Of a stretch of 64,000 nucleotides of DNA, positions 56,305-63,734 are shown one piece after another (positions within the stretch are counted from its first letter, which is position 1; each line of letters starts with the position of its first letter). Made by a program: the position numbers and the translations under genes. The stretch is from Chitinophagaceae bacterium (GTDB taxonomy: Bacteria > Bacteroidota > Bacteroidia > Chitinophagales > Chitinophagaceae): NCBI GenBank assembly GCA_947381435.1, contig CANCVE010000004.1:1-64000 (forward strand). Direction: 5' to 3'. The notes beneath the pieces were generated by a model, which did no database searches, had not been told where the DNA came from, and worked only from the letters and a program-made list of their open reading frames with translations.

Positions 56305-56781
56305 TGGTGCTGTAGGCATTTTTTAAAAAATGAATCCTTGTTTTATGGTTAAACATTCAGACTGTTCAATATTAGAAGTTGCTAAAATATTAGAGTGAGA
56401 TGCCTACGGCATGACAAGCAAAGTGCCTCCCCTTTCTTTGTAATAAACCTGAAATTGCAACTTTAAGGTTGTTGTTTATACTGAACTATTTGTTTGGGGT
56501 AGTTATTAATAGTAAGATTAATAACTACAAGTGATGCCATAAAAGCAACTGTGCTAGGGGTATTTAATAAGCATCAAGCCCATGAAAGGAGCGAAGATGG
56601 TAGCGAATTTGACGTTGAATAGTGGGGGAACTGAGGTAACGATTATTCAAAAAATAATGGGACATAATGATATTATACAACTATGCGTTATTTGCATACT
56701 AGCAACAAAGATTAATTGAAAATATTAAGCCCGTTGGATAGTTTGAATTTGTAGATATAGATTCCCTTAAATTTGTATTTG
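56305..56781 (+). repeat. Direct repeat unit, copy 1 (pairs with 61137-61613)
   Basis: About 477 bp align with 61137-61613 at a constant offset of 4832 bp. A 17-bp match (CTCATATTAAAGAGTTA) at 56874-56890 and 61706-61722 keeps the same offset after a 92-bp stretch that is not obviously similar. The first 45 bases (GTGCTGTAGGCAT onward) are also duplicated at 56130-56173, around a 130-bp insert found only in this copy. Confidence 0.85.
56581..56754 (+). pseudogene. Remnant of a tyrosine recombinase C-terminus, copy 1
   Basis: From ATG 56597 the frame reads LNSGGTEVTIIQKIMGHND. This matches the catalytic box of phage-type integrases (consensus L.SG.D...IQ..LGH....T..Y). The following frame at 56719-56754 reads KILSPLDSLNL, a usual integrase tail, but in a different frame. 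The catalytic tyrosine segment is lost (ILATKIN instead of a Y..H pattern). Only the last 60 or so codons remain, so it is inactive. Confidence 0.65.
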
Positions 56782-56917
56782 CGAAGATTTTAGATAACAA
56801 AAACAATTGACTGGAATCCTATGTAACAACGGGTTTCAAAAAAAAGCGAAAGTTTGTAAGAGGTTAAAACATTCTCATATTAAAGAGTTATAGGTTATTG
56901 TATAAAAAGCATAAAAT

Positions 56918-58447
56918 ATGAATAAGACAATATTTAGGTTAATCATTTTAGTATTTCTTTTTACTAAAGTATCAGGACAAAAGTTTGATGGTTATAGATA
57001 TATTATAGTAGAACCTTTGGTTTACCAAAACGGAAGTATAGACCCATTTGGAGTGATAACAACTTTACAAAATTCGTTTTCTAACTATGGATTCATATTA
57101 ATAGATAGAGACACAAAAAAATGGTCTAATGAACTAAGAATTGACCAATGCCCAATTTTAGATTGCCAAGTACAACACAATATTGGCAATTCTGTTTTTA
57201 ATCCATTCAAGGTTACAATAGTGTTACGAAACTGTAAAAATGAAATCGTATTTAATACAGAGCAAACTGCTTATAACGGATTTAGGACTGATGGGGGCAA
57301 TATCTTAAAAGCACTAAGTAAATGTATAGATGAAATCACATCTTTCAAATATTCGTACAATTCCATGCGTACTCCGCAAATTCAACTTCCTACAGTTGAA
57401 AATACAAATGAAACCGAAGAATCAATTAAATCATATCTAAGTTCAAATAAAATAGACCCGATAGAAGGTATATATAAATCTTATCAAAGTGACCATGTTT
57501 CTTATTATAAATTTGGAATAATCCGTAAGGGAGATAAATTCAAGGCTATAATTTTAGAAAGCGATTTGAAATTTTGGAATCAGGGTGAAGTAAAAGCAAT
57601 TTTTGAACACAGTAGCATGAAAGATGTATATTCAGTAAAATGGTATAAAGCACTTAAAACATCTGAAGAAACTTTTGGCTATTTAAAAAATGGCGGTATT
57701 CTTTCCATAGAATTCTCAAATCCCCAAACAAATGAAAAAAAGCAAGACCAATTTGTAAAAATGTTTCCAACATTTGATGAAGTAGAATCTCAATCTAAAA
57801 GTAACAATGCAAAAGCATCTGGGAGTGGGTTTTTCTTAACTACTGATGGAATTATTGGAACAAATGCACACGTTATTTCAGGTGCTTCAAAAATTGAAAT
57901 TACAATTTCAAATGAACTTGGAAATTTCAATTACAAATCAAAAGTATTATTAGTAGATAATAAGAACGATGTTGCTTTGATACAAATTGATGATGATAAA
58001 TTCAAGGGACTAAGTTCTATACCATATGGCATAACTGAAAATTCAGATGTTGGATCAAAAGTTTTTACAATTGGGTATCCTTTAAACAACATTATGGGTA
58101 CAAATTACAAAGTTACGGATGGAATTATAAGTTCTAAAAGTGGAATTGGTGATGATTTAAGGTATTATCAAATTTCGGTACCTCTGCAACCTGGAAATAG
58201 TGGAGGACCGTTATTTAATAAAGACGGCAATATTATTGGCTTGACAACTTCAAAACTAAATGGTGAAGCAATTGGTACGCAAGTTGAAAACGTGAATTAT
58301 GCAATCAAGTCTTCTTATTTACTGAACTTATTTAATATGCTTCCTAATTCATCAAAGCTTACGACAAATTCAGAAGTTTCCTCGAAAGAATTACAAGACC
58401 AAGTGAAAGTACTTAAAAACTATGTTTGTTTGATTAGGATATATTAA
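56918..58447 (+). CDS. Secreted trypsin-like (S1C) serine protease
   Basis: The 509-residue protein has a signal peptide (MNKTIFRLIILVFLFTKVSG). A divergent N-terminal region of about 280 residues has no family I can name. A trypsin-like domain follows from about 300. The triad residues are visible: His in GIIGTNAHVISGAS, Asp in DNKNDVALIQID, and Ser in PLQPGNSGGPLFNKDGNIIG. No PDZ domain is present, unlike DegP/HtrA. It is the first cargo gene after remnant copy 1, 27 bp beyond the shared CTCATATTAAAGAGTTA motif. Confidence 0.87.
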   Translation: MNKTIFRLIILVFLFTKVSGQKFDGYRYIIVEPLVYQNGSIDPFGVITTLQNSFSNYGFILIDRDTKKWSNELRIDQCPILDCQVQHNIGNSVFNPFKVTIVLRNCKNEIVFNTEQTAYNGFRTDGGNILKALSKCIDEITSFKYSYNSMRTPQIQLPTVENTNETEESIKSYLSSNKIDPIEGIYKSYQSDHVSYYKFGIIRKGDKFKAIILESDLKFWNQGEVKAIFEHSSMKDVYSVKWYKALKTSEETFGYLKNGGILSIEFSNPQTNEKKQDQFVKMFPTFDEVESQSKSNNAKASGSGFFLTTDGIIGTNAHVISGASKIEITISNELGNFNYKSKVLLVDNKNDVALIQIDDDKFKGLSSIPYGITENSDVGSKVFTIGYPLNNIMGTNYKVTDGIISSKSGIGDDLRYYQISVPLQPGNSGGPLFNKDGNIIGLTTSKLNGEAIGTQVENVNYAIKSSYLLNLFNMLPNSSKLTTNSEVSSKELQDQVKVLKNYVCLIRIY

Positions 58448-58477
58448 AACAATTATCAAGGACAAAAAATAAAAATT

Positions 58478-58822
58478 ATGGAAGAGTAATACCAATCTTT
58501 TAAAAAAATTATTAGCTTAAAAGATAAAATAAGAAAGTCGACAAATAGGAATGAAATAATAACTTATTTGACCAATTTAATACAAATTGCCAAAGATACA
58601 CCTCTAAGGAGGAATGGATTATTAGATATCACTCATTATCAAGAAACAAGAAAAAGGTCAATTAATATGTTAGTAACAGATTAAAAAGTAATTAAAGATG
58701 GAAGTTATTGTGATTTAGAAACAATTCACTTTCAAACTGCTTGTGAAATATTGAAACTATTGTTGACAATGGTAAATGGAGGAATATCAGAAGTAGACAA
58801 ATTAATAACTCAATTTGGATAA
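58478..58822 (+). pseudogene. Small broken gene with two in-frame stops
   Basis: From ATG 58478 one frame runs 114 codons to TAA 58820-58822, interrupted only by TAA at codon 4 (58487) and codon 69 (58682). It reads soluble, helix-like protein (RNEIITYLTNLIQIAKDTPL, then LETIHFQTACEILKLLL). The two stops are the only lesions, which suggests a recently inactivated small gene of unknown family. It lies 30 bp after the protease stop. Confidence 0.5.
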
Positions 58823-58940
58823 TTGGGTTAAGGAATAAGTTTGACGTACTCTATAACAACCTACAACACAAATATTGCAAACATGGCTGGGGATGGAATA
58901 AGCTCGGCTTAGGTGGTTTATTTAAGCTTTTGTTTCGGTG

Positions 58941-59057
58941 GCCTAACACTAATGGGTATCGGTTCTTACATTTGGCTTTCGGAATTGGAATTAAGCTTTA
59001 GTGGTCGGCAGAAGGAACATTCTTGCCAGCCAAAGTCTCAATACCTGTTCGTTAGCT
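58941..59057. other. attC-like imperfect palindrome, site A
   Basis: The left core GCCTAAC fits the attC R'' consensus RYYYAAC. The right core GTTAGCT fits five of the first six-seven positions of GTTRRRY. Inside, GGTAT at the left pairs with ATACC at the right and TTTGGCT pairs with AGCCAAA, giving the R''-L''-L'-R' layout of an integron recombination site. The length of 117 bp is in the attC range. It shares TTTCGG..CCTAACACTA and TTCGTTAGC with site B. The imperfect right core keeps confidence low. Confidence 0.4.
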
Positions 59058-59211
59058 GCTATATAACTCGAAGATTTGTTAATTTGAAAACAATAATACA
59101 GAGACGTTAGAAAATATAAAAATGAATTTAGAATTAGAGGTAGCTTATAAAGTCATCATCATTTGGAATCAACTTTTAGGATGACCTTATATAAATTTAT
59201 AAATTAAACAA

Positions 59212-60240
59212 ATGGAAAAAATTAATTGGGAAATTCTGGCGTTTTTAAGGTTCATATTAGCATCAGTAGTTATGATTGGGCATTTGTCTGATGGAAGAGA
59301 CATTGGATTTCTAAAAGTTTTCACATATTTGGGATCCTTTGAAGCAATCCTTGGTTTTCTTGTTGTTAGTGGATTTTCTATAGGCAAATCGATTATTAGA
59401 AACCAAGAGGATTACTTAAAAAGAAGAATATTCAGAATATATCCTGTTTATATTGCTAGTATTTTATTTGGGCTATTAACTTCTTCCATTAGTAGCATTC
59501 ATATTAATTTTCATTTTATGCTTACCTTTTTCATAAATTTCTTTTTCTTAAATAATATTGTTGCTAAAATTACCGATAGTCATTTTCTTTTTAACACCCC
59601 AGCTTGGACTTTAAACGTTGAAGTTTGGATGTATTGCTTAGCGCCCTTTTTGCTAAAATTAAAAAAGAACACATTGGTTTTCTTAATATTCGCTTCCTTT
59701 ATTTGTTATCTAAGCTATGAATCCGGGAGGACATTGTTCCATTGGCCATATTATTTTGGAACTATGTATGGTATAAATCTTGTTTTATTGGCATTCATTT
59801 GGATTACAGGGTTCTGTTTGGCAATATTCCCAGAAAGCAATAAATTAAATCGAAGGATAATCATATTTCTTTTTACTGGGCATCTACTTTTAAAAATTGG
59901 CATACAAATAATATTCAGAATCAAACACCATTCAATAAATGAATTGATTCGTGAAGACGTTGCGTGTTTTATTGGCAATATTATTTGTTTAACAACAGTT
60001 TATTTTATAATATTTTATTCTTTTAAGGCTTCAATATTTAAGCCATTTACAAAGAGGGTATTTAATTTATTAGGTAACATATCCTATCCATTGTATTTAA
60101 CCCATTGTACTACTTTTGGATTTTTAGCAACAAAGTACAATCTTAAAAATCCTTTCTTATTGATTTTGGCGGCAATTACAATTTCATATTTGATTTATGC
60201 CACTTTTGATTTCTATAGTAGAAAAAGAGCATTGAGTTGA
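59212..60240 (+). CDS. Membrane acyltransferase (acyltransferase 3 family)
   Basis: The 342-residue protein has about ten hydrophobic segments. The catalytic-type histidine is in ASVVMIGHLSDGRDIG, followed by FLVVSGFSIGKSII and the family hallmark YLKRRIFRIYPVYIAS. Acyltransferase 3 enzymes move acetyl or other acyl groups onto extracytoplasmic sugars such as O-antigen or exopolysaccharide. Cargo gene between attC-like site A and an IS91-like remnant. Its codons are noticeably AT-rich, which fits acquired DNA. Confidence 0.88.
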   Translation: MEKINWEILAFLRFILASVVMIGHLSDGRDIGFLKVFTYLGSFEAILGFLVVSGFSIGKSIIRNQEDYLKRRIFRIYPVYIASILFGLLTSSISSIHINFHFMLTFFINFFFLNNIVAKITDSHFLFNTPAWTLNVEVWMYCLAPFLLKLKKNTLVFLIFASFICYLSYESGRTLFHWPYYFGTMYGINLVLLAFIWITGFCLAIFPESNKLNRRIIIFLFTGHLLLKIGIQIIFRIKHHSINELIREDVACFIGNIICLTTVYFIIFYSFKASIFKPFTKRVFNLLGNISYPLYLTHCTTFGFLATKYNLKNPFLLILAAITISYLIYATFDFYSRKRALS

Positions 60241-60313
60241 TGATGGAATAAATAATTATTACCACACAATTTTTAAGATTGAAAATATGGGTAGTTAGGT
60301 TGACAAATTACAG

Positions 60314-60322
60314 CTGCTAACA
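60314..60322. other. Truncated cassette-type left core (CTGCTAACA)
   Basis: CTGCTAACA is the same nine-base start that opens the element after the Mrr-type gene (62651-62659). It lies 74 bp after the acyltransferase stop and is cut off by the IS91-like remnant, so it may be an interrupted site. A nine-base match alone is weak. Confidence 0.25.
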
Positions 60323-60339
60323 TCTAGGATTTCGTTGCG

Positions 60340-60704
60340 CCCCTTAGGGCATGTAATGAAAAACCTGTTGAATGAAACCTACCGTAGCCCTTCCAATCCC
60401 CTATTTATTATGGAGTTGTCGTCTGTGTTACTCTTGGTTTAGTAGGCAGTTTTGGAAGCTGCTTTTTTGACTGGTTGCTTTGGTTTTCATTTTTGGTTGC
60501 CAACTGCCGTGTTTTTGTTTGGTTTGCCACATAAATGCACCTACCCATTAATTACTCACGAGCGCTGGTTTGTGTTGCCATAAGATATTTTGCAGGAGGT
60601 CATCGCTTATCGAATGTCTCTATTGTTATAAGCTTGCCCGTTTTGCAACAAGGACATTTGCGTAAGTGAGTTTTTAGCTCCCTACTGATAGGTTTCACCT
60701 TCAT
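60340..60704 (-). pseudogene. 3' remnant of an IS91-like element
   Basis: On the minus strand, 60704-60600 encodes a 34-residue tail containing LRKCPCCKTGKLITIETFDKR, the cysteine-rich C-terminus typical of IS91-family (Y2) transposases of Bacteroidota. The following 260 bases have no frame and end near CAACAGGTTTTTCATT, resembling the non-coding end of such elements. The catalytic part is absent, so the copy is dead. Confidence 0.55.
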
Positions 60705-60826
60705 CTGTTACTTAATTCAGGTAGTTTCTTTCGTTTTCAAGTACTACTGAGAATGCCGTAATGCCATATCATGAGAAGTAAAGGGGGGCAACTCATAGTT
60801 AAAGATTATAGGGGCTAATGTTTCCG

Positions 60827-61103
60827 AGTTATATAACTTATGGAGAAGTAAAGAGCTTAAACACACAGGATTCATAGGAACATAGATCACATAGGTTTTA
60901 CTTGAAAATGGGTTAAGAAAAAGGACACATAGGAATGCTACTTCGTAGCATTAACCAACATTTTTTGAAAAAGTTATATAGTAGGGTTCATTGTAACATA
61001 GATCACATAGGTTTTACTTGTAAATGATTTAAGAAAAAGGTCACATAGAGAATGCTATTTCGTTGCATTGACCAACATTTTTTTGAAAAGGTTATATAGT
61101 AGC
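60827..61103 (+). repeat. Two tandem CACATAGG-type repeats
   Basis: Units at 60827-60975 and 60984-61103 both contain ACATAGATCACATAGGTTTTACTTG, in part, then AAGAAAAAGG, ACATAG and an ATGCTA...AGCAT or GCAT hairpin, and end AGTTATATAGTAG or GGTTATATAGTAG. They precede recombinase remnant copy 2. Confidence 0.7.
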
Positions 61104-61136
61104 AACATAAGGAACTTAGTTTTATTTTTAAATTGT

Positions 61137-61613
61137 GATGCTGTAAGCATCTTTTAAAAAATGAATCCTTGTTTTATGGTTAAGCATTCAGTCTGTTCAA
61201 TATTTAGTAGTTGCTTAAAATTAGAGTGAGATGCCTACGGCATGACAAGCAAAGTGCCTCCCCTTTCTTTGTAATAAACCTGAAATTGCAACTTTAAGGT
61301 TGTTGTTTATACTGAACTATTTGTTTGGGGTAGTTATTAATAGTAAGATTAATACATACGAGTGATGCCTTAGAAGCAACTGTGCTAGGAGGTATTTAAT
61401 AAACATTAAGCCCATGAAAGGAGTGAAGATGGTAGCAAGTTTGACGTTGACTAGCGGGGGAATTGATGTAACGATTATTCAAAAAATAATGGGAAATAAT
61501 GATATTAAACAACGATGTGTTTTTTGCATACAAGCAATAAAGATTTGTTGAAAATATTAAGTCCTTTAGATACATTGAATTTGGATATATAGATTCCCTT
61601 AGATTTGTATTAA
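61137..61613 (+). repeat. Direct repeat unit, copy 2
   Basis: This is the counterpart of 56305-56781 at a 4832-bp offset. It lacks the 130-bp insert and the extra 45-bp duplication seen in copy 1. Together the two copies bracket the protease and acyltransferase genes. Confidence 0.85.
61413..61611 (+). pseudogene. Remnant of a tyrosine recombinase C-terminus, copy 2
   Basis: From ATG 61429 the frame reads LTSGGIDVTIIQKIMGNNDI. The histidine of the usual LGH box is asparagine here. A later frame reads LLKILSPLDTLNLDI. The frames do not join, and the tyrosine region is lost, so it is inactive and decayed differently from copy 1. Confidence 0.65.
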
Positions 61614-61617
61614 AGCT

Positions 61618-61709
61618 ACTGGAAGGCGACCGCGTATATTTAATTAAAAGCATAACAATCAACAGGTTAACTAATTATGCGCGGTGAGAAAAAAGAAACC
61701 AGTAGCTCA
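61618..61709. repeat. Inverted repeat AGCTACTGG...CCAGTAGCT
   Basis: AGCTACTGG (from 61614) and CCAGTAGCT (to about 61708) are exact complements enclosing GACCGCGTATA and TTATGCGCGGT, which also pair imperfectly. The structure fills the 92-bp segment that is not shared with copy 1. It sits 48 bp before the Mrr-type gene. Confidence 0.5.
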
Positions 61710-61756
61710 TATTAAAGAGTTAGCAGTCATTTTAAACTACAACAACAAAACATAAA

Positions 61757-62638
61757 ATGGAAATACCAAAGTTTGACGAGACATTTCTTCCAATACTTGA
61801 AGTTCTTAAAAGTGGTGAAATTTTTAAGTCGAGAGAACTTATTGAAGAGGTGAAAACAAAATTTTATTCTGGACTAAGTGACGAACAACTCAAACATCAA
61901 ACAAAATCAGGTGATTTACTTATTGACAACAGAATTGCTTGGGGCAAGTCATACCTCAAAAAAGGTGGTTTTATTTCATTTCCTGAGCGAGGACATGTTC
62001 AAATAACAGAAAAAGGGAAAAATCATTCAGCTACAATGACGGTTAGAGATTTAGAAAATGAAAGTTCGATGTTTGAGTTTTATAAGCCAGAAAAAGAAAC
62101 TAATCAAACCGAAAAGAATATTAAAGTTGACATTTCATCACCGCAAGACTTAATAGACGAAGGCTTTAACAGGATTGAACGGGATGTTAAGAATGATCTT
62201 TTGCTGAAACTGAAAAATATTGATCCGTATTTTTTTGAAAAAGTAGTTCTAAGGCTACTAAAAAAGATGGGGTATGGTGATTTTATAGAAACAACAAAAT
62301 CTAATGATGGTGGTATAGACGGTATAATAAATGAAGACAAACTTGGACTTGACAAAATATACATACAAGCAAAACGATTTAATGAGGGGAAGGTTAGAGA
62401 AAAAGACATTAGGAATTTTATAGGTGCTATGAGTGGTGACACAAATAAAGGTGTGTTTGTTACAACATCTGAATTTGATGAAAAGGCAAAAGAAAAAGCA
62501 CGTTCTGCACATCATAAAATAATTTGCATTGACGGACAAAAGTTAGTGACACTTATGCATGAGTTTAATGTAGGCATTCAAATAAAGACAACTTATGAAA
62601 TCAAACAAATTGACGAAGACTTTTTTGACGAACAGTAG
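61757..62638 (+). CDS. Mrr-type restriction endonuclease
   Basis: The 293-residue protein has an N-terminal winged-helix Mrr_N domain at about 1-95 (SGEIFKSRELIEEVKTKFYS, then YLKKGGFISFPERGHVQITE). The C-terminal Mrr_cat PD-(D/E)xK nuclease starts near 155 (DPYFFEKVVLRLLKKMGYGD). The active-site residues are in SNDGGIDGII and IYIQAKRF. Mrr enzymes cleave methylated or foreign DNA and are defence genes. No methylase is adjacent, as expected for a type IV enzyme. It is a cargo gene directly after recombinase remnant copy 2. Confidence 0.9.
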   Translation: MEIPKFDETFLPILEVLKSGEIFKSRELIEEVKTKFYSGLSDEQLKHQTKSGDLLIDNRIAWGKSYLKKGGFISFPERGHVQITEKGKNHSATMTVRDLENESSMFEFYKPEKETNQTEKNIKVDISSPQDLIDEGFNRIERDVKNDLLLKLKNIDPYFFEKVVLRLLKKMGYGDFIETTKSNDGGIDGIINEDKLGLDKIYIQAKRFNEGKVREKDIRNFIGAMSGDTNKGVFVTTSEFDEKAKEKARSAHHKIICIDGQKLVTLMHEFNVGIQIKTTYEIKQIDEDFFDEQ

Positions 62639-62650
62639 GAGACAAAATGT

Positions 62651-62707
62651 CTGCTAACAAAAGTGTTTAGTAAAGTGCTTGGACGGAAGAAATTCAGGAA
62701 TAGTGTT
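62651..62707. repeat. Post-gene repeat, copy 1 (AACAAAAGTGTTT type)
   Basis: Starting 13 bp after the Mrr stop, CTGCTAACAAAAGTGTTTAG is followed by TAAAGTGCTTGGACGGAAGAAAT. It matches 63612-63670 at roughly three of four positions. It forms the left part of a longer structure that ends with site B. Confidence 0.65.
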
Positions 62708-62727
62708 TTCTTTAGCAGTAGTTTCGG

Positions 62728-62825
62728 ACCTAACACTAGGGGACAATCGGGAAATAATTAAGAAACGTACATCGTATGTAGGAACGTTGTTTTTCTTAAA
62801 CATTCTGTTTACTAGTTCGTTAGCG
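62728..62825. other. attC-like imperfect palindrome, site B
   Basis: The left core ACCTAAC fits RYYYAAC and the right core begins GTTAG. Inside, ACTAG at the left pairs with CTAGT at the right, and TTAAGAAA pairs with TTTCTTAA. The length is 98 bp. It shares CCTAACACTA and TTCGTTAGC with site A, which lies after an unrelated gene. The right core departs from GTTRRRY in its last two bases, so the label is tentative. Confidence 0.4.
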
Positions 62826-62867
62826 GTTACTATAAGACTGAAACCATAAACATAAATTTGATAAAAA

Positions 62868-63587
62868 ATGATAGACAATTTACCGACATATATTTCGCTG
62901 TCTTTTGGAGTGACTACACTTGTGGCCTTGCAACTTTTTATCTGGACTATTAGAAATTCATATTCTAAACAAACACAAAAAAAGGCAACCCCCATTTTTA
63001 TAAGCTTTACACTTTGGTTGACAATTCAAGCTGTTTTAACATATAATAATGTATACAATAGCGACACAAATTCCTTTCCTCCAAAAATTATGTTGATTGG
63101 AATATTGCCGACAATTTTGACAATCATTTTTTTGTTTGCAACACCAAAAGGAAGGCTTTTTATTGACAGTTTATCGCTGAAACATTTGACCTCTCTTAAT
63201 ATAGTGAGAATACCTGTTGAGTTAGTTTTGTTGTGGCTTTTCTTGAACAAAGCAATTCCTAAACTTATGACTTTTGAGGGAAGAAACTTTGACATTCTTG
63301 CAGGCGTAACAGCACCATTTGTTGTGTATTATGGCTTGACAAAAAAGAAATTGAGCAGACAAGTTATTTTGATCTGGAACTTTGTTTGTTTAGGGCTTTT
63401 GGCAAATATTGTGGTGATTGCTTTACTTTCTGCACCATCACCAATACAAAAATTTGCTTTTGACCAACCGAACATAGCAATTTTATATTTTCCATTTAGC
63501 TGGTTGCCCACTTTTATAGTTCCCTTAGTGCTTTTTGGACATCTAGCTTCAATTAGACAATTATTGAAACAGAATACTGACAGATAA
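62868..63587 (+). CDS. Polytopic membrane protein, family unknown
   Basis: The 239-residue protein has about seven hydrophobic segments (for example YISLSFGVTTLVALQLFIWT, IMLIGILPTILTIIFLFA, FPFSWLPTFIVPLVLFGHLA). It ends in a short charged tail. There is no signal peptide or recognisable catalytic motif. I do not assign a function. It is a single-gene cargo between two related palindromic elements and is AT-rich like its neighbours. Confidence 0.75.
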   Translation: MIDNLPTYISLSFGVTTLVALQLFIWTIRNSYSKQTQKKATPIFISFTLWLTIQAVLTYNNVYNSDTNSFPPKIMLIGILPTILTIIFLFATPKGRLFIDSLSLKHLTSLNIVRIPVELVLLWLFLNKAIPKLMTFEGRNFDILAGVTAPFVVYYGLTKKKLSRQVILIWNFVCLGLLANIVVIALLSAPSPIQKFAFDQPNIAILYFPFSWLPTFIVPLVLFGHLASIRQLLKQNTDR

Positions 63588-63611
63588 ACAAAAGAAATAA
63601 CAATGAATGTG

Positions 63612-63705
63612 GCACACAAAAGTGTTTTGGAAAGTGCTTGCCGAAGGAAGTAATTGACCAATTAGTCTAGGCTTATTATTCTGTTCGCTAAAAGTACACG
63701 AACAG
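63612..63705. repeat. Post-gene repeat, copy 2, with terminal hairpin
   Basis: ACACAAAAGTGTTTTGGAAA, then GTGCTTGCCGAAGGAAG, matches 62654-62707. A hairpin CTGTTCG/CGAACAG follows at 63681-63705. The CCTAACACTA/GTTAGC part of sites A and B is missing, so this copy is truncated. The hairpin could end the minus-strand regulator transcript. Confidence 0.55.
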
Positions 63706-63734
63706 CCTTGAAGATACCGCCAATCTAGATTTTT

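Noticed and set aside
58448-59211. Complete integron with its own integrase
   Set aside because: The only recombinase traces are decayed phage-type integrase C-termini, in the same orientation as the cargo genes. No IntI-specific motif or attI site is visible, so I claim only attC-like palindromes.
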